Shown: positions 35,889 through 46,411 of the stretch, one piece after another
Layout of the letters: the number at the start of each line of letters is the position of its first letter
How positions within the stretch are numbered: the first letter of the stretch is position 1
NCBI GenBank assembly: GCA_001829715.1
Contig: MICC01000120.1
Coordinates: 176 to 54,207, forward strand
Source of the DNA: Sulfurimonas sp. RIFOXYB12_FULL_35_9
GTDB lineage: Bacteria > Campylobacterota > Campylobacteria > Campylobacterales > Sulfurimonadaceae
DNA length: 54,032 nt
Direction of reading: 5' to 3'
Program-made: the position numbers and the translations under genes
The notes under the pieces: model-generated
Seen by the model: the letters and a program-made list of their open reading frames with translations, nothing else
The model's database searches: none
What the model was told of the DNA's origin: nothing

Positions 35889-36920
35889 ATGCAACAGATA
35901 AAACTTACAGAATATAGCCACGGAGCAGGATGCGGATGTAAAATCTCTCCGATGTTGCTTGAGGAGATACTAAAAGACAGCTCTTTTGAAACTTTTTATC
36001 CAGAGCTTCTTGTCGGAAATGAGCATAAAGACGATGCGGCGGCATTTGATTTAGGCAACGGTACTTCCGTTTTATCAACTACCGACTTTTTTATGCCCAT
36101 AGTTGATGACCCTTTTACTTTCGGACGAATTGCCGCTACAAATGCCCTTAGTGATATTTATGCGATGGGAGGAACGCCGCTTATGGCTATTGCTATCTTT
36201 GGATGGCCTATCGACAAACTCTCTGCAGAAGTGGCACGTGAAGTTATAGAGGGCGGTCGAGCCGTCTGTAGAGAGAGCGGCATTCCGCTTGCAGGAGGTC
36301 ACTCCATAGATTCGCCGGAACCAATATTTGGGCTTGCGGTTACGGGTTTAGCTGAAAATAAAAATCTCATGATGAACCGCGGTGCAAAAGAGGATTGTTT
36401 TATATTTATTACAAAACCTATCGGTATTGGGATACTGACAACTGCACAAAAGCAGAAAAAGATTGAAGCCACAGAACTTGAGGCGGCGATAGAAGCGATG
36501 GTAACATTAAACAAAATAGGCTTAGTCCTTGCACCGTTGGAGAGTGTTGCAACCATGACGGATGTAACCGGATTTGGTCTTCTGGGACATTTAAGCGAAG
36601 TGTGTGAGGCAAGCAATATAAGTGCTAAGATATACTTTGATAAAGTTCCGCTTCTGCCAAATGTGGAAAAATACAGAGCTATGGGGTGTATAGCAGGAGG
36701 GTCTCGTAAAAATTTTCTAAGTTATGGAAATAAAATAAGTACGATGACACAGCAGCAGCAAGAGATACTTTGTGATCCGCAAACATCGGGAGGACTTCTT
36801 GTTTTTGTTAAAAAGGATGGAGCAGAAGAGTTCTATGACCTCATTCGCAAAATGGATTTAACCCTTGAACCGATAGGTGAAACTATATCAAAAGGTATTT
36901 ATGCGGTAGAGGTTCTATAG
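35889..36920 (+). CDS. selD: selenide, water dikinase (selenophosphate synthase)
   Basis: 343 residues. Makes selenophosphate from selenide and ATP. The N-terminal active site reads HGAGCGCK with Cys15 in the position that some SelDs fill with selenocysteine; no in-frame TGA or SECIS is needed. AIR-synthase-like fold motifs follow: DDAAAFDLGNG, TDFFMPIVDDPF, SDIYAMGGTPL, LAGGHSIDSPEP and the late CDPQTSGGLL. Its stop adjoins mnmH directly, linking it to selenouridine synthesis in tRNA. Confidence 0.97.
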   Translation: MQQIKLTEYSHGAGCGCKISPMLLEEILKDSSFETFYPELLVGNEHKDDAAAFDLGNGTSVLSTTDFFMPIVDDPFTFGRIAATNALSDIYAMGGTPLMAIAIFGWPIDKLSAEVAREVIEGGRAVCRESGIPLAGGHSIDSPEPIFGLAVTGLAENKNLMMNRGAKEDCFIFITKPIGIGILTTAQKQKKIEATELEAAIEAMVTLNKIGLVLAPLESVATMTDVTGFGLLGHLSEVCEASNISAKIYFDKVPLLPNVEKYRAMGCIAGGSRKNFLSYGNKISTMTQQQQEILCDPQTSGGLLVFVKKDGAEEFYDLIRKMDLTLEPIGETISKGIYAVEVL

Positions 36921-38000
36921 GTGTTGAAACTGTATGATGATTTTAAATCCATAGTCTTAAGCAACACTCCGCTTCTTGACGTTCGTGCGCCTGTTGAGTT
37001 TAAAAGAGGCGCATTTTTAAATGCCGTAAATCTTCCTATCATGGATGATGAAGAGAGACATCTAGTCGGCACATGCTACAAAAACAGCGGCAATGAAAAA
37101 GCTGTAGAGCTTGGGCATCAGCTTGTGAGTGGTGATGTAAGAGAACGTCGCATTATGGCATGGATAGAGTTTATGGATGCAAACCCGAATGCTCTTTTGT
37201 ACTGCTTTAGAGGAGGACAACGCTCTAAAATATCTCAAATGTGGCTGCATGAGTATGGCAGAGAGATTGTGCGGCTCAAAGGCGGATATAAGGCGTTTAG
37301 AAATTTTTTGATTCAATCTTTGGATGAAGCACATAAACATTTTAAACCTATTATACTTGGCGGAAGAACGGGTTGCGGTAAAACTTTGCAGCTAAAAGAG
37401 ATTCCAAATGCTGTAGATCTTGAGGCTCTTGCAAATCACAGAGGCTCTTCATTTGGTCAGAAGATTACGCCGCAAACTTCACAGATTGATTTTGAAAACA
37501 ATCTCGCTTATGCAATGATTCAAAAGATAGAACAGGGAGCGGACTATCTTGTTTTTGAGGATGAGGGAAAACATATCGGCTCCGTTTTTATGCCAAATAG
37601 TTTTATTTCGGTAATGCAAGAAGCACCTCTGCTTGTTTTAGAGACTCCAATGAATGAGAGAGTTGAGATAACGCTTAGAGAGTATGTCATGGAAGCACAA
37701 AATATTTACGGCGCAGAGGGTTTTCTTGAATGGGAAAATAGTATAAAAAACTCTATGAAACGGATAGAAAAACGGCTTGGAGGCGAGAAATACAGAGTAG
37801 TCTCTTCTCTATTTGAAGATGCATTCCATGAACAGATAAAAAGCGGCTCATATGAGAAGTATAAAGATTGGGTAGAGTATCTTTTACGGGAGTATTACGA
37901 CCCTATGTACGATTATCAGATAGAAAAACGCTCTCAAAGAGTCGTACTCCGCGGCACAGCCTCGGAAGTAAAAGAGTATATAAAAAACCTCTCTATTTAG
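36921..38000 (+). CDS. mnmH: tRNA 2-selenouridine synthase
   Basis: 359 residues. Replaces sulfur by selenium in 2-thiouridine at tRNA wobble positions, using selenophosphate from SelD. Rhodanese-like domain with the catalytic Cys95 in [12 protein letters not shown], followed by a P-loop NTPase domain with GGRTGCGKT at 147-155 and the EDEGKHIG segment. GTG start at 36921, the base after the selD stop. The 3' end overlaps the convergent channel gene by 8 bases. selA, selB and selC were not seen in this window. Confidence 0.95.
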   Translation: MLKLYDDFKSIVLSNTPLLDVRAPVEFKRGAFLNAVNLPIMDDEERHLVGTCYKNSGNEKAVELGHQLVSGDVRERRIMAWIEFMDANPNALLYCFRGGQRSKISQMWLHEYGREIVRLKGGYKAFRNFLIQSLDEAHKHFKPIILGGRTGCGKTLQLKEIPNAVDLEALANHRGSSFGQKITPQTSQIDFENNLAYAMIQKIEQGADYLVFEDEGKHIGSVFMPNSFISVMQEAPLLVLETPMNERVEITLREYVMEAQNIYGAEGFLEWENSIKNSMKRIEKRLGGEKYRVVSSLFEDAFHEQIKSGSYEKYKDWVEYLLREYYDPMYDYQIEKRSQRVVLRGTASEVKEYIKNLSI

Positions 38001-39180
38001 AAGAGCCAAACTCGCCTGATGGCTCTTGGTAGAGTTTTAAATCAAACTCTCTAAGGGCAACTAAAAGGTGGTCAAAAATATCTGACTGAATCTGCTCATA
38101 CTCTGCCCATTTGTTTTTGTTGCTAAAAGCATACACTTCAAGAGGAACTCCTTTTGAAGTCTGCTCAAGCTGTCTTACTATAAATGTAAAGTTTTTGCTG
38201 TCATTATTTGGATTGCTCTGTACATATCTCTTCATGTACTCCCTAAAAGTACCTATGTTGGTAAGTTTTCTTTTGTTTAGCGTAATCTCTGCAGTAGTAT
38301 CCACCACCGCTGATTTTTCATCTAAATAATCTCTGATGAGATCTATGCTTTTAAGTTTTTCCAAAAGTTGCGGTGTGCAAAAGTGTATGGAGTTTGAATC
38401 TATAAAGATAGATCTCTTTATGCGTCTTCCTCCGCTCTCTGCCATCCCACGCCAGTTTTTAAATGAGTTTTCCATAAATTTGTAGGTTGGAATCGTAACA
38501 ATCGTTTTATCCCAATTTTGAACCTTTACAGAGTGCAGGGCAATATCAATGACTTCTCCGTCAGCTCCAAAGTTTTGGGCTTCAATCCAATCTCCTACTT
38601 TGAAGAGATCGTTAGCAACGATTTGTATACTTGCAATAAGAGATAAAATAGTATCTCTGAAAATAAACATCAAGACAGCCGTAAATGCTCCTACACCGCT
38701 CAGAACATGTAAGAGAGAGATGTCAAAAAGGATGCAAAGAGCTATTATCGCACCTAAAATATATGCGAGTAATTTAAATAGTTGAATATACCCTTTTATA
38801 GGTTTGTCTTTGGATATTTCAAATGTATTGTAAATCTCCAAAACAGCAGATAAAAGGCTGTCAATCACTTTTATAATAACGATAATTATCCAAAACCCGA
38901 TAATCTGGGAGACGATACTGCTTATATTCTGCGGATAAAATTTTGAAAAATAAAGAAGAATTAGCGGCGGAATAATATAGGCAAGCTCTTCAAAAAACTT
39001 TGTTTTTATAAGCGTATCATCCCACTTGGATTTTGTTTTAAAAATCAATTTATGTATAACTTTTATAACATATTTTTTGGCTATTAAATAACCTATAATT
39101 GAGATAATAATACTCAAACTTATGAGAAGAGAGTACTCTAAGATGGGGTTAAAATCAATACGATTTATAAAATTTTGCAT
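37993..39180 (-). CDS. MscS-family mechanosensitive channel
   Basis: 395 residues. About four to five hydrophobic spans in the first 175 residues, then the MscS pore helix ([28 protein letters not shown], read in two parts) and the conserved beta domain start [38 protein letters not shown] split around Gly-Glu. The C-terminal alpha/beta domain ends near 370. Likely a tension-gated emergency valve in the inner membrane. Its start overlaps the lpxB 3' end by 16 bases, so it ends the cytochrome-lpxB operon. Confidence 0.92.
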   Translation of the reverse strand: MQNFINRIDFNPILEYSLLISLSIIISIIGYLIAKKYVIKVIHKLIFKTKSKWDDTLIKTKFFEELAYIIPPLILLYFSKFYPQNISSIVSQIIGFWIIIVIIKVIDSLLSAVLEIYNTFEISKDKPIKGYIQLFKLLAYILGAIIALCILFDISLLHVLSGVGAFTAVLMFIFRDTILSLIASIQIVANDLFKVGDWIEAQNFGADGEVIDIALHSVKVQNWDKTIVTIPTYKFMENSFKNWRGMAESGGRRIKRSIFIDSNSIHFCTPQLLEKLKSIDLIRDYLDEKSAVVDTTAEITLNKRKLTNIGTFREYMKRYVQSNPNNDSKNFTFIVRQLEQTSKGVPLEVYAFSNKNKWAEYEQIQSDIFDHLLVALREFDLKLYQEPSGEFGSSK

Positions 39181-40226
39181 CTGTTTTCCTCTATAATTGA
39201 GGCTACTCTTTTTGAACTGCCGTGTTGCAAATAGTCCCTTAGTGTTTTTGAATCCTCTAAAAATCTGCTTCTATCAAACTCTTTGTAAGCCTTTAGAAGG
39301 TTTTGCAGAGTAACATTTTCTTGAATAAACTCTGGATGCATAGCTCTTTTTTTAAACTTTTCAAACATTATATTGCCAAGCCCTATATACTCAAGTTTCA
39401 CAAGTCTGCTTGCTATAAAGTAGTCCAGCGGTTTTGCTATATATGTAAGGATGAACGGTATTCCAATGAGAGCAGCCTCCAAAGTGGCAGTTCCGCTGCA
39501 AATAAAAGCAAAATCAGCTTCAAGAAGCGTTTTGTGTGCATCATGAGCTATCTCAAATCCCTCAAGGTCGCCATAAAGTTCTTTTACATCATCTTCTGTA
39601 AAGTGTTTTGGAATAATGATTGTAGAGCTGATATCAAGCTTTTTTTGAAGCGCTTTAAATATCGGCATCAGTTTTCTAATCTCGCCTTTTCTGCTTCCTG
39701 GCATAAAAGCGATATGTTTGACTTCGTCTTTTAACTCATCTTTAAACTTATGTATCTGATCCAAGAGCGGATGTCCGACATATTCAATAGGTGCATTTTT
39801 TGAGTAGTACTCTTTTTCAAACGGAAGAATTGAAGCTAGATGATCTATGGTTTTTTCTAAAACAGGAATCCGTTTTCTCTTCCATGCCCATGCTTGAGGC
39901 AGAATGTAGTAGATTATCTCTTTTTCAGGGTACTTTTTTTTAATTTTTTTGGCAAGTGGAAGGTTAAAGCCTGATGAGTCTATAAGCAGGATTTTATCCG
40001 CATCTTCTGCTAAATCAACCATTTTGTTATTTAGCTTTATAAAAAATCTAAGTTTTTTGATTGCATCTACAAAGCCCATAATAGCCAAACTTCTGAGATC
40101 TATAATGCTCTCTCCCAGCTCTTTGTCAAATATTCCTATAAACTCTACATCACTGCTTAGCTCTTGTTTAAGAGATTTAAGATGAACGTTTGCCGAGTGT
40201 TCAAGTGCGCTAACTAAAATCTTCAT
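39165..40226 (-). CDS. lpxB: lipid-A-disaccharide synthase
   Basis: 353 residues. Glycosyltransferase family 19 enzyme joining UDP-2,3-diacylglucosamine and lipid X during lipid A synthesis. Opening ILVSALEHSANVHLKSLKQEL corresponds to the usual GE-x-SGD-x-x-G region but with EHSAN, the form seen in Campylobacterota. PQAWAWKRKRIP, PFEKEYYSKNAPIEYVGHPLLD and MPGSRKGEIRKL are diagnostic. Overlaps the cytochrome c gene by 4 bases (start) and the channel gene (end). Confidence 0.95.
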   Translation of the reverse strand: MKILVSALEHSANVHLKSLKQELSSDVEFIGIFDKELGESIIDLRSLAIMGFVDAIKKLRFFIKLNNKMVDLAEDADKILLIDSSGFNLPLAKKIKKKYPEKEIIYYILPQAWAWKRKRIPVLEKTIDHLASILPFEKEYYSKNAPIEYVGHPLLDQIHKFKDELKDEVKHIAFMPGSRKGEIRKLMPIFKALQKKLDISSTIIIPKHFTEDDVKELYGDLEGFEIAHDAHKTLLEADFAFICSGTATLEAALIGIPFILTYIAKPLDYFIASRLVKLEYIGLGNIMFEKFKKRAMHPEFIQENVTLQNLLKAYKEFDRSRFLEDSKTLRDYLQHGSSKRVASIIEENRCKIL

Positions 40227-40585
40227 GAACCGCCGTCTCCTTGTGTATGATATTTGTCGTCATATTTTTTTTCATTCTTTTCCTCTACATATTCATTCAT
40301 GTAAATAGTTAAATTTTCAATGTCCTCATCACTCAATCCGAGTGCAAAAGGTATCATCATCTCTTGTTGCTGGTTATCCGAGATTTTAGATCTAAATCGT
40401 TTTAGTTTATATTTCATATACCCTTTTGCGCGGTTTGCAAGGTATGGATATTGGTGCATACCCTCAAGCTTCGACCCATGACAGCTAAAACAGCCTTTTT
40501 GCATATAGAGCCGCTTTCCAGATTCGTAAGCCGTTGAGGCTTCCATGGACGATAACAGTAAAAATAGTAAAAATAGATAACGCAC
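40223..40585 (-). CDS. periplasmic class I cytochrome c
   Basis: 120 residues. N-terminal signal sequence (about 1-16, cleavage after EAS), one haem site CFSCH (32-36), and a candidate axial Met in the EMMIPFALGLSDEDIENLTIYMN segment, which ends in the terminal helix typical of cytochrome c553/c6-like proteins. Presumed soluble electron carrier or accessory subunit. It is translationally coupled to lpxB, an odd partner. Confidence 0.88.
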   Translation of the reverse strand: MRYLFLLFLLLSSMEASTAYESGKRLYMQKGCFSCHGSKLEGMHQYPYLANRAKGYMKYKLKRFRSKISDNQQQEMMIPFALGLSDEDIENLTIYMNEYVEEKNEKKYDDKYHTQGDGGS

Positions 40586-40614
40586 TTTAAAACCTTTGTA
40601 AAATTTGATTATTT

Positions 40615-42834
40615 CTAATTTTGTGTAATATATTTACTTAAAGTAGCAAAAAAATTCTCTATATTTATCGGCTTGATAAGATGTTCATTCATTCCTGCTT
40701 TTTTTGTTTTTTCTATCTCTTCAACCATCGCATTTGCCGTAAGAGCTATGATAGGAATCTCTTTGTCAATCTCTCTGATAATCCTAGTCGCTTCATATCC
40801 GTCCATTACAGGCATCTGTATATCCATAAGAATAATCTCATATTTGCCTATTTGAAACATCTCTACGGCTTCTTTTCCGTTTTTGGCAATATCAATCTCT
40901 TTTACACAATCTTCTAAAAGCCCTAAAAGTACGAGCTGGTTTGTTAGATTGTCTTCTACAACAAGTATCTTATTTGCGTTAAAAACATTTTCATTTAAGT
41001 CTGTTTTTTTATCTTCATGTTTTAGATGATTCGATTTTACTTCTTTGAGTCTAAGTTCAAAGATAAAATTACTGCCGACTCCTTCTTTGCTATAAACCCA
41101 AATTTTTCCGCCCATAAGTTCGACAAGTTGTTTTGATATAGCAAGTCCCAACCCTGTTCCGCCATATTTTCTAGTTGTTGAACTATCCGCTTGAGAGAAT
41201 GAGATAAAGAGTTTTTTTTGCTCCTTCTCACTTAGTCCGATTCCGGAATCTTTGACTTCAAAGCGCAGCATAGAATTATCTGCTTTAGATATATCTATAT
41301 TTATGGCGCCTTGTTCGGTAAATTTTATAGCATTGCCTATAAGGTTTGTAAGAACTTGAGAGATCCTCATACCATCTCCGATAAAGTTTTTCCCCACATT
41401 ATCTGCATAATTTAAATTGATATTGATATTTTTTTTATTTGCAATAAACTCCAGCGGCGTTATGAGATGATTTATGGTTTGGTAAAGGTTAAATTCTATT
41501 TTTTCAATGGTTAATTTTCCTGCTTCAATTTTTGAAAAATCTAAAATATCGTTGATAATACCCAAAAGTGATTTGGCAGAGTTGTCAATTTTTTCTAAAT
41601 AGCTTCTCTGTTTTTTTGTTAATTTTGTTTGCAAAAGCAAGTAACTCATACCGATAACACCATTAATCGGTGTTCGAATCTCATGTGACATATTTGCTAA
41701 AAATTGGGATTTTGCTTGTGTCGCTTTTTGTGCTTTTGTTTTTTCATTCTCTAACTCTTTTGTTCGCTCTTTAACCTGAATTTCAAGGTTCATACGATGT
41801 TTTATATTTGAGTAGATAACGATGGATAAAAGAAGCAAACCCAAAAAAGCGGCACTGTTTATCCATAGATACTCACTGAGCATCTCTTGAAGATATTGGT
41901 TATTTGTGTAGGTGACTAAATAGGCAACAATATTTTGGTCTATAACATTTTTTACAGGTAAAAAGGAGACGATATAAGTTGCGTCTTCGACATTATGGTA
42001 GAGAGCAAAAGAGTTTCCTTGTTTAATTTTTGATGCGATTGTATCTTTTAGTTCCAAATTGATTTTTCTTTTGTGTCCGGCTATTGCAGCGTCACTTTTT
42101 GCAAATAAAAAATCTTTATGTTCAATACTCTCTATATAGTCTTGTTCCATCTCCTCTTTATCGAGGTTTGAGCTAAAAACATTTTTTTTGATTATAAAAT
42201 GGGTATCAGTATTGTGAAGAGTAATCATGTTGTCTTGCATGCTTTGGGATGCAAACGACAGCTCGACACTTCCTAAAAACTCATTTTCGTAAAAGAGAGG
42301 AAAAATATTGCGATAGGCATGTGATACTCTGCCTTGTTCAAATCCGCTTATAGGTTTCATATTTGAATTTACATATGCAAAAGAGTATCGAACATGGGAG
42401 AGATCATCATCATGCAGATTCGGTTGATGCACTCTTAAAAAAGATGTGTTATCTGAAAATGAGAATTGAATGATATTTACACCCACATTTTTAAGATCAT
42501 CGTAGTGCGGTTTCATTTCATGATAAAGCATTGTGCGATACATATTTTTATATTCTTGATTTTGTGCATTTTTTGCTTTATAAAAGAGGTTTATGATACG
42601 AGTGTTGTTGAAAACTTCATTATTAATAATATTTGAGATTACATGATATCTCTCAATAACAACATTGTAGTTGTGTTCCAGATTTATTATCTGCTGATTT
42701 AAAAGAAGCCTGATACGTGAATCTTTATCGGTTGTCGTAATTATGTAAACGCTCGAGTAGAGAAATAAAAAGAGCACTATGATAAAAACTCGAATCATAT
42801 TTAATGAATACCGCAAATAATAGCCCCTCTTCAC
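40615..42834 (-). CDS. hybrid sensor histidine kinase / response regulator
   Basis: About 739 residues. Transmembrane helix near 13-34, a large periplasmic sensor of about 280 residues of unknown type, a second helix about 325-344, a histidine kinase A domain with [20 protein letters not shown] (His384), a HATPase domain ([30 protein letters not shown]) and a C-terminal receiver with [15 protein letters not shown] and the late Lys in HLIKPI. I chose the GTG at 42834, which has AGGGAG seven bases before it, over the upstream GTG at 42867, which has none. No separate regulator gene is adjacent. Output unknown. Confidence 0.9.
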   Translation of the reverse strand: MKRGYYLRYSLNMIRVFIIVLFLFLYSSVYIITTTDKDSRIRLLLNQQIINLEHNYNVVIERYHVISNIINNEVFNNTRIINLFYKAKNAQNQEYKNMYRTMLYHEMKPHYDDLKNVGVNIIQFSFSDNTSFLRVHQPNLHDDDLSHVRYSFAYVNSNMKPISGFEQGRVSHAYRNIFPLFYENEFLGSVELSFASQSMQDNMITLHNTDTHFIIKKNVFSSNLDKEEMEQDYIESIEHKDFLFAKSDAAIAGHKRKINLELKDTIASKIKQGNSFALYHNVEDATYIVSFLPVKNVIDQNIVAYLVTYTNNQYLQEMLSEYLWINSAAFLGLLLLSIVIYSNIKHRMNLEIQVKERTKELENEKTKAQKATQAKSQFLANMSHEIRTPINGVIGMSYLLLQTKLTKKQRSYLEKIDNSAKSLLGIINDILDFSKIEAGKLTIEKIEFNLYQTINHLITPLEFIANKKNININLNYADNVGKNFIGDGMRISQVLTNLIGNAIKFTEQGAINIDISKADNSMLRFEVKDSGIGLSEKEQKKLFISFSQADSSTTRKYGGTGLGLAISKQLVELMGGKIWVYSKEGVGSNFIFELRLKEVKSNHLKHEDKKTDLNENVFNANKILVVEDNLTNQLVLLGLLEDCVKEIDIAKNGKEAVEMFQIGKYEIILMDIQMPVMDGYEATRIIREIDKEIPIIALTANAMVEEIEKTKKAGMNEHLIKPINIENFFATLSKYITQN

Positions 42835-42868
42835 AGATTTACTCCCTAAAGTATAACCTAAATTCACT

Positions 42869-42904
42869 AAAGGCTTATAAAAAAAATCTATTTTATAAGC
42901 CTTT
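42869..42904. repeat. perfect 14-bp inverted repeat between divergent genes
   Basis: AAAGGCTTATAAAA pairs exactly with TTTTATAAGCCTTT around an 8-base loop, in the gap between the histidine kinase and the PyrC-like gene. It may be a regulatory palindrome serving both promoters or a bidirectional stem-loop. Confidence 0.7.
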
Positions 42905-42910
42905 ATAAAT

Positions 42911-42916
42911 TATAAT
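42911..42916 (+). promoter_or_regulatory. -10 box of the PyrC-like gene
   Basis: TATAAT just downstream of the 14-bp inverted repeat. It leaves a leader of about 20 bases to the ATG at 42944, supporting that start. Confidence 0.45.
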
Positions 42917-42943
42917 TTTACCAATATGTCAAAGGTTGAAGAG

Positions 42944-44140
42944 ATGGTAATAAAAAACGCGATAGTTTGTGATATAGACGGTGAGAGAGAGGTTGATGTC
43001 TGCATAGAAAATGGCATTATTACTCAAATAGGCTCAAATCTCAACGGTGAGGAGATTATAGACGCAAAAGGTCTCTATTTTATGCCTCTTTTGGTGGATA
43101 CAAATATAAGAGTTCAAGATTCAGCCCTTAATGCTAAAAATATAAAAGCTATCTCTGATGAAGCACTTAGTGGCGGAATAGGGCATATAGTTTTAAACCC
43201 AAACAGCACTCCGGCGATAGATAATGAGATAGTTTTAGAGTTCGCTCAAAACGGACTGCATGATTTAAGCGGTGCCAAAGTAGATCTTATGATAAACGCT
43301 CTAAGAGAAGATGCAACGCTTAGCAATATCGCAATATTGTTGAAGCGTGGAGCGGTTGTGCCATATATGAGTACCATTGCAAAAAATGATTTGGCTATCA
43401 AGATTGCACAGTATTGCCAAATGTATGACGTAACTCTTTTTTGTAAAGCGGAGGATAACTCACTTATCTCAAGCGGTGTTATGCTTGAAGGTGACGTAAG
43501 CTCAAAACTCGGGCTTGCAGGCATACCTGATCTTAGCGAAGTTCTACATGTATCCCGTATGATAGAGATAGCAAGACATTTCAAAATTAAAATTCTCTTT
43601 AAGTCTATTGCTTCGCCTCGCTCAATTTATCTAATTGATAAAGCAAAAAAAGATGGAGTAAGCGTTACATGTGAGGTCTCTATTCACCATTTGTTAAATT
43701 CAGACGAGGCTTGTAAAAACTTTAATACTACGGCAAAATTAAATCCTCCTTTAGCGAGTCAGAGCGATAGAATAGAGCTAATGGAAGCTCTGAAAAACTC
43801 TCAAATAGATATTTTAACAACTCTTCATCAGCCAAGCTCTCCCGTAAATAAAGAGGTTGCATTTTATGATGCGGCATATGGGTGTGAGGGACTAAAAAAT
43901 GCAATGAGTCTCTACTATACAAAACTTGTAAAAAGCGGTATCGTCTCTATGAAAGAGCTTGTTAGGCTTTGCGTAAAAAATCCATCAGATGCTATAAAAG
44001 AGGAGTGTGGAGAGATAAAAGTAGGGCAAAAAGCAAATGCCATGCTTTTTGATCCTGCTAAAGTTGTTACAATGGATGAAAAACTCTCTCTTTATGACGG
44101 CGAAGCACTATACGGTGAAATTAAAAGGATTTTTTATTAA
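42944..44140 (+). CDS. dihydroorotase homologue lacking the metal-binding HxH (PyrC'/PyrX-like)
   Basis: 398 residues from the ATG at 42944, chosen because AAAGG lies eight bases before it; an ATG at 42926 lacks a ribosome site. Amidohydrolase fold: VIKNAIVCDIDG strand, ENGIITQIG, then the position of the metal motif D-x-H-x-H-x-R reads VDTNIRVQD, so both histidines are replaced by Asn54 and Arg56. The late active-site Asp (usually ATDHAPH) reads TTLHQPSSP. A non-catalytic partner of aspartate carbamoyltransferase, as known for PyrC' in some bacteria, is the best reading; no pyrB is adjacent. Confidence 0.82.
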   Translation: MVIKNAIVCDIDGEREVDVCIENGIITQIGSNLNGEEIIDAKGLYFMPLLVDTNIRVQDSALNAKNIKAISDEALSGGIGHIVLNPNSTPAIDNEIVLEFAQNGLHDLSGAKVDLMINALREDATLSNIAILLKRGAVVPYMSTIAKNDLAIKIAQYCQMYDVTLFCKAEDNSLISSGVMLEGDVSSKLGLAGIPDLSEVLHVSRMIEIARHFKIKILFKSIASPRSIYLIDKAKKDGVSVTCEVSIHHLLNSDEACKNFNTTAKLNPPLASQSDRIELMEALKNSQIDILTTLHQPSSPVNKEVAFYDAAYGCEGLKNAMSLYYTKLVKSGIVSMKELVRLCVKNPSDAIKEECGEIKVGQKANAMLFDPAKVVTMDEKLSLYDGEALYGEIKRIFY

Positions 44141-44151
44141 GAATATGATAA

Positions 44152-44174
44152 CATTCCAAAAAAATTAAGGAATG
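44152..44174 (+). promoter_or_regulatory. short stem over the DUF465 ribosome site
   Basis: CATTCC pairs with GGAATG around an 11-base AT-rich loop; the right arm contains the AAGGAA ribosome site of the next gene. May dampen initiation; weak evidence. Confidence 0.3.
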
Positions 44175-44178
44175 CAAA

Positions 44179-44415
44179 ATGTTACATGAATATCGCGATA
44201 TTATTACTCACATGAAAGAAAATGAGGCTGCAAACGCTCACTTTTTAAAAATATTTCACAAGCATAACGAGCTTGACGACCAAATAACAAAGGCTGAAAA
44301 GGGTGATACTCTATTAACAGATCTTGAGCTAGAGACCCTTAAAAAAGAGAAACTACTTTTAAAAGATGAAGCTTATGCAATTATATTAAAATATAAAAAA
44401 GAGCACAATCTATAA
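44179..44415 (+). CDS. DUF465 (YdcH-like) small helical protein
   Basis: 78 residues, soluble, two helices with heptad-like spacing (LKIFHKHNELDDQITKAE and LTDLELETLKKEKLLLKDE). The H-x-x-L-D-x-x-I and L-K-K-x-x-L-x-L-K-D patterns are those of DUF465. Function unknown in the family. RBS AAGGAA is four to nine bases before the ATG. A terminator-like hairpin follows. Confidence 0.88.
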   Translation: MLHEYRDIITHMKENEAANAHFLKIFHKHNELDDQITKAEKGDTLLTDLELETLKKEKLLLKDEAYAIILKYKKEHNL

Positions 44416-44433
44416 TCCATCTTTCGATGGGTT
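44414..44433. terminator. hairpin between convergent DUF465 and tgt genes
   Basis: AATCCATC pairs with GATGGGTT (one G-T wobble) around a TTTC loop, starting at the DUF465 stop. U-run weak; probable shared terminator. Confidence 0.5.
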
Positions 44434-44458
44434 ATAAAACTCTAAAATCTGAAAAAAA

Positions 44459-45589
<1,131 letters not shown>

Positions 45590-45643
45590 CTAAAGCTTGT
45601 AGATTTTTGACATTATAACAAAAGAAATTAAGTCCAATTAGGA

Positions 45644-45649
45644 TAAAAT
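45644..45649 (+). promoter_or_regulatory. -10-like box of efp
   Basis: TAAAAT in TTAGGATAAAATCC, 27 bases before the efp ATG; no properly spaced -35. Confidence 0.35.
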
Positions 45650-45676
45650 CCGAAAAAATTTTTCTAAGGTGTATTT

Positions 45677-46243
45677 ATGGCAACTATTGGAATGGGTGAC
45701 ATTAAAAAAAATATTCGTCTTATTATCGGCGAAGTACCATATAAAGTGGTAGAGTTTCAACATGTTAAACCGGGTAAAGGCGCAGCGTTTGTACGTATGA
45801 AGGTAAAAAGCTTTTTAAACGGTAAAGTTGTTGAAAAAACTGTTCATGCCGGTGATAAGTTTGAAGTTCCTGAAATAACATATAAAACTATGCAGTATCT
45901 TTATGATGACGGTGAAGCGTTTCAGTTTATGGATCAAGAGTCGTATGAGCAAATCTCTCTTTCGTATGAGCAGTGTGACGATGCTTCAAAATGGTTCAAA
46001 GACGGAATTAACGTTGACATTATTTTTTATAAAGGAAACGCTATATCCGTAACTGCTCCTGAAGTAATGGAACTTCTCATCACGGATACTCCGCCAAACT
46101 TCAAAGGCGATACTTCAAGCGGAAGCAGAAAACCTGCAACTCTTGAGACGGGTGCCGTTGTTCAAGTCCCTTATCATGTACTTGAGGGTGATACTATTAA
46201 AGTAAATACGGTAGACTGCGAATATTTAGAAAAAGTTAAATAA
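45677..46243 (+). CDS. efp: translation elongation factor P
   Basis: 188 residues. Relieves ribosome stalling at proline stretches. The KOW-like N domain carries the tip loop KPGKGAAFVRMK with Lys34 at the site that EpmA-type enzymes lysylate in other bacteria; whether it is modified here is unknown, as no epmA/epmB is in the window. C-terminal OB domain has YKGNAISVTAPEVMELLITDT and the ETGAVVQVPYHVLEGDTIKVNT signature cut into strands. Ends at a strong palindrome terminator. Confidence 0.98.
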   Translation: MATIGMGDIKKNIRLIIGEVPYKVVEFQHVKPGKGAAFVRMKVKSFLNGKVVEKTVHAGDKFEVPEITYKTMQYLYDDGEAFQFMDQESYEQISLSYEQCDDASKWFKDGINVDIIFYKGNAISVTAPEVMELLITDTPPNFKGDTSSGSRKPATLETGAVVQVPYHVLEGDTIKVNTVDCEYLEKVK

Positions 46244-46249
46244 TCCTCT

Positions 46250-46277
46250 TTGATACGAGAATTCTCGTATCAATTTT
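46250..46277 (+). terminator. efp terminator
   Basis: A perfect 24-bp palindrome (46250-46273, arms TTGATACGAGAA/TTCTCGTATCAA) immediately after efp, followed by TTTTCTT. Confidence 0.75.
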
Positions 46278-46366
46278 CTTCTCTCCTCTGTCAAATATTT
46301 TATGCTATTCATATAAATATTTCTAATTTTTTAATATAAATTAAGTTTAAAAAAATAAATTGTAGA

Positions 46367-46372
46367 TATAAT
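46367..46372 (+). promoter_or_regulatory. -10 box of the GGDEF-EAL gene
   Basis: TATAAT 39 bases before the ATG, in the AT-rich gap after the efp terminator. Confidence 0.45.
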
Positions 46373-46411
46373 TTAATCCTTTCAAAAATATTTAACAATA
46401 GGGAAAATTTT

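Noticed and set aside
35889..36000. selenocysteine in SelD
   Set aside because: The active-site codon reads Cys (HGAGCGCK), so there is no TGA and no SECIS requirement.
39303..39734. 143-residue plus-strand reading frame
   Set aside because: Antisense to lpxB, whose motifs are clear; the composition is cysteine/lysine/phenylalanine-rich as expected for a shadow frame.
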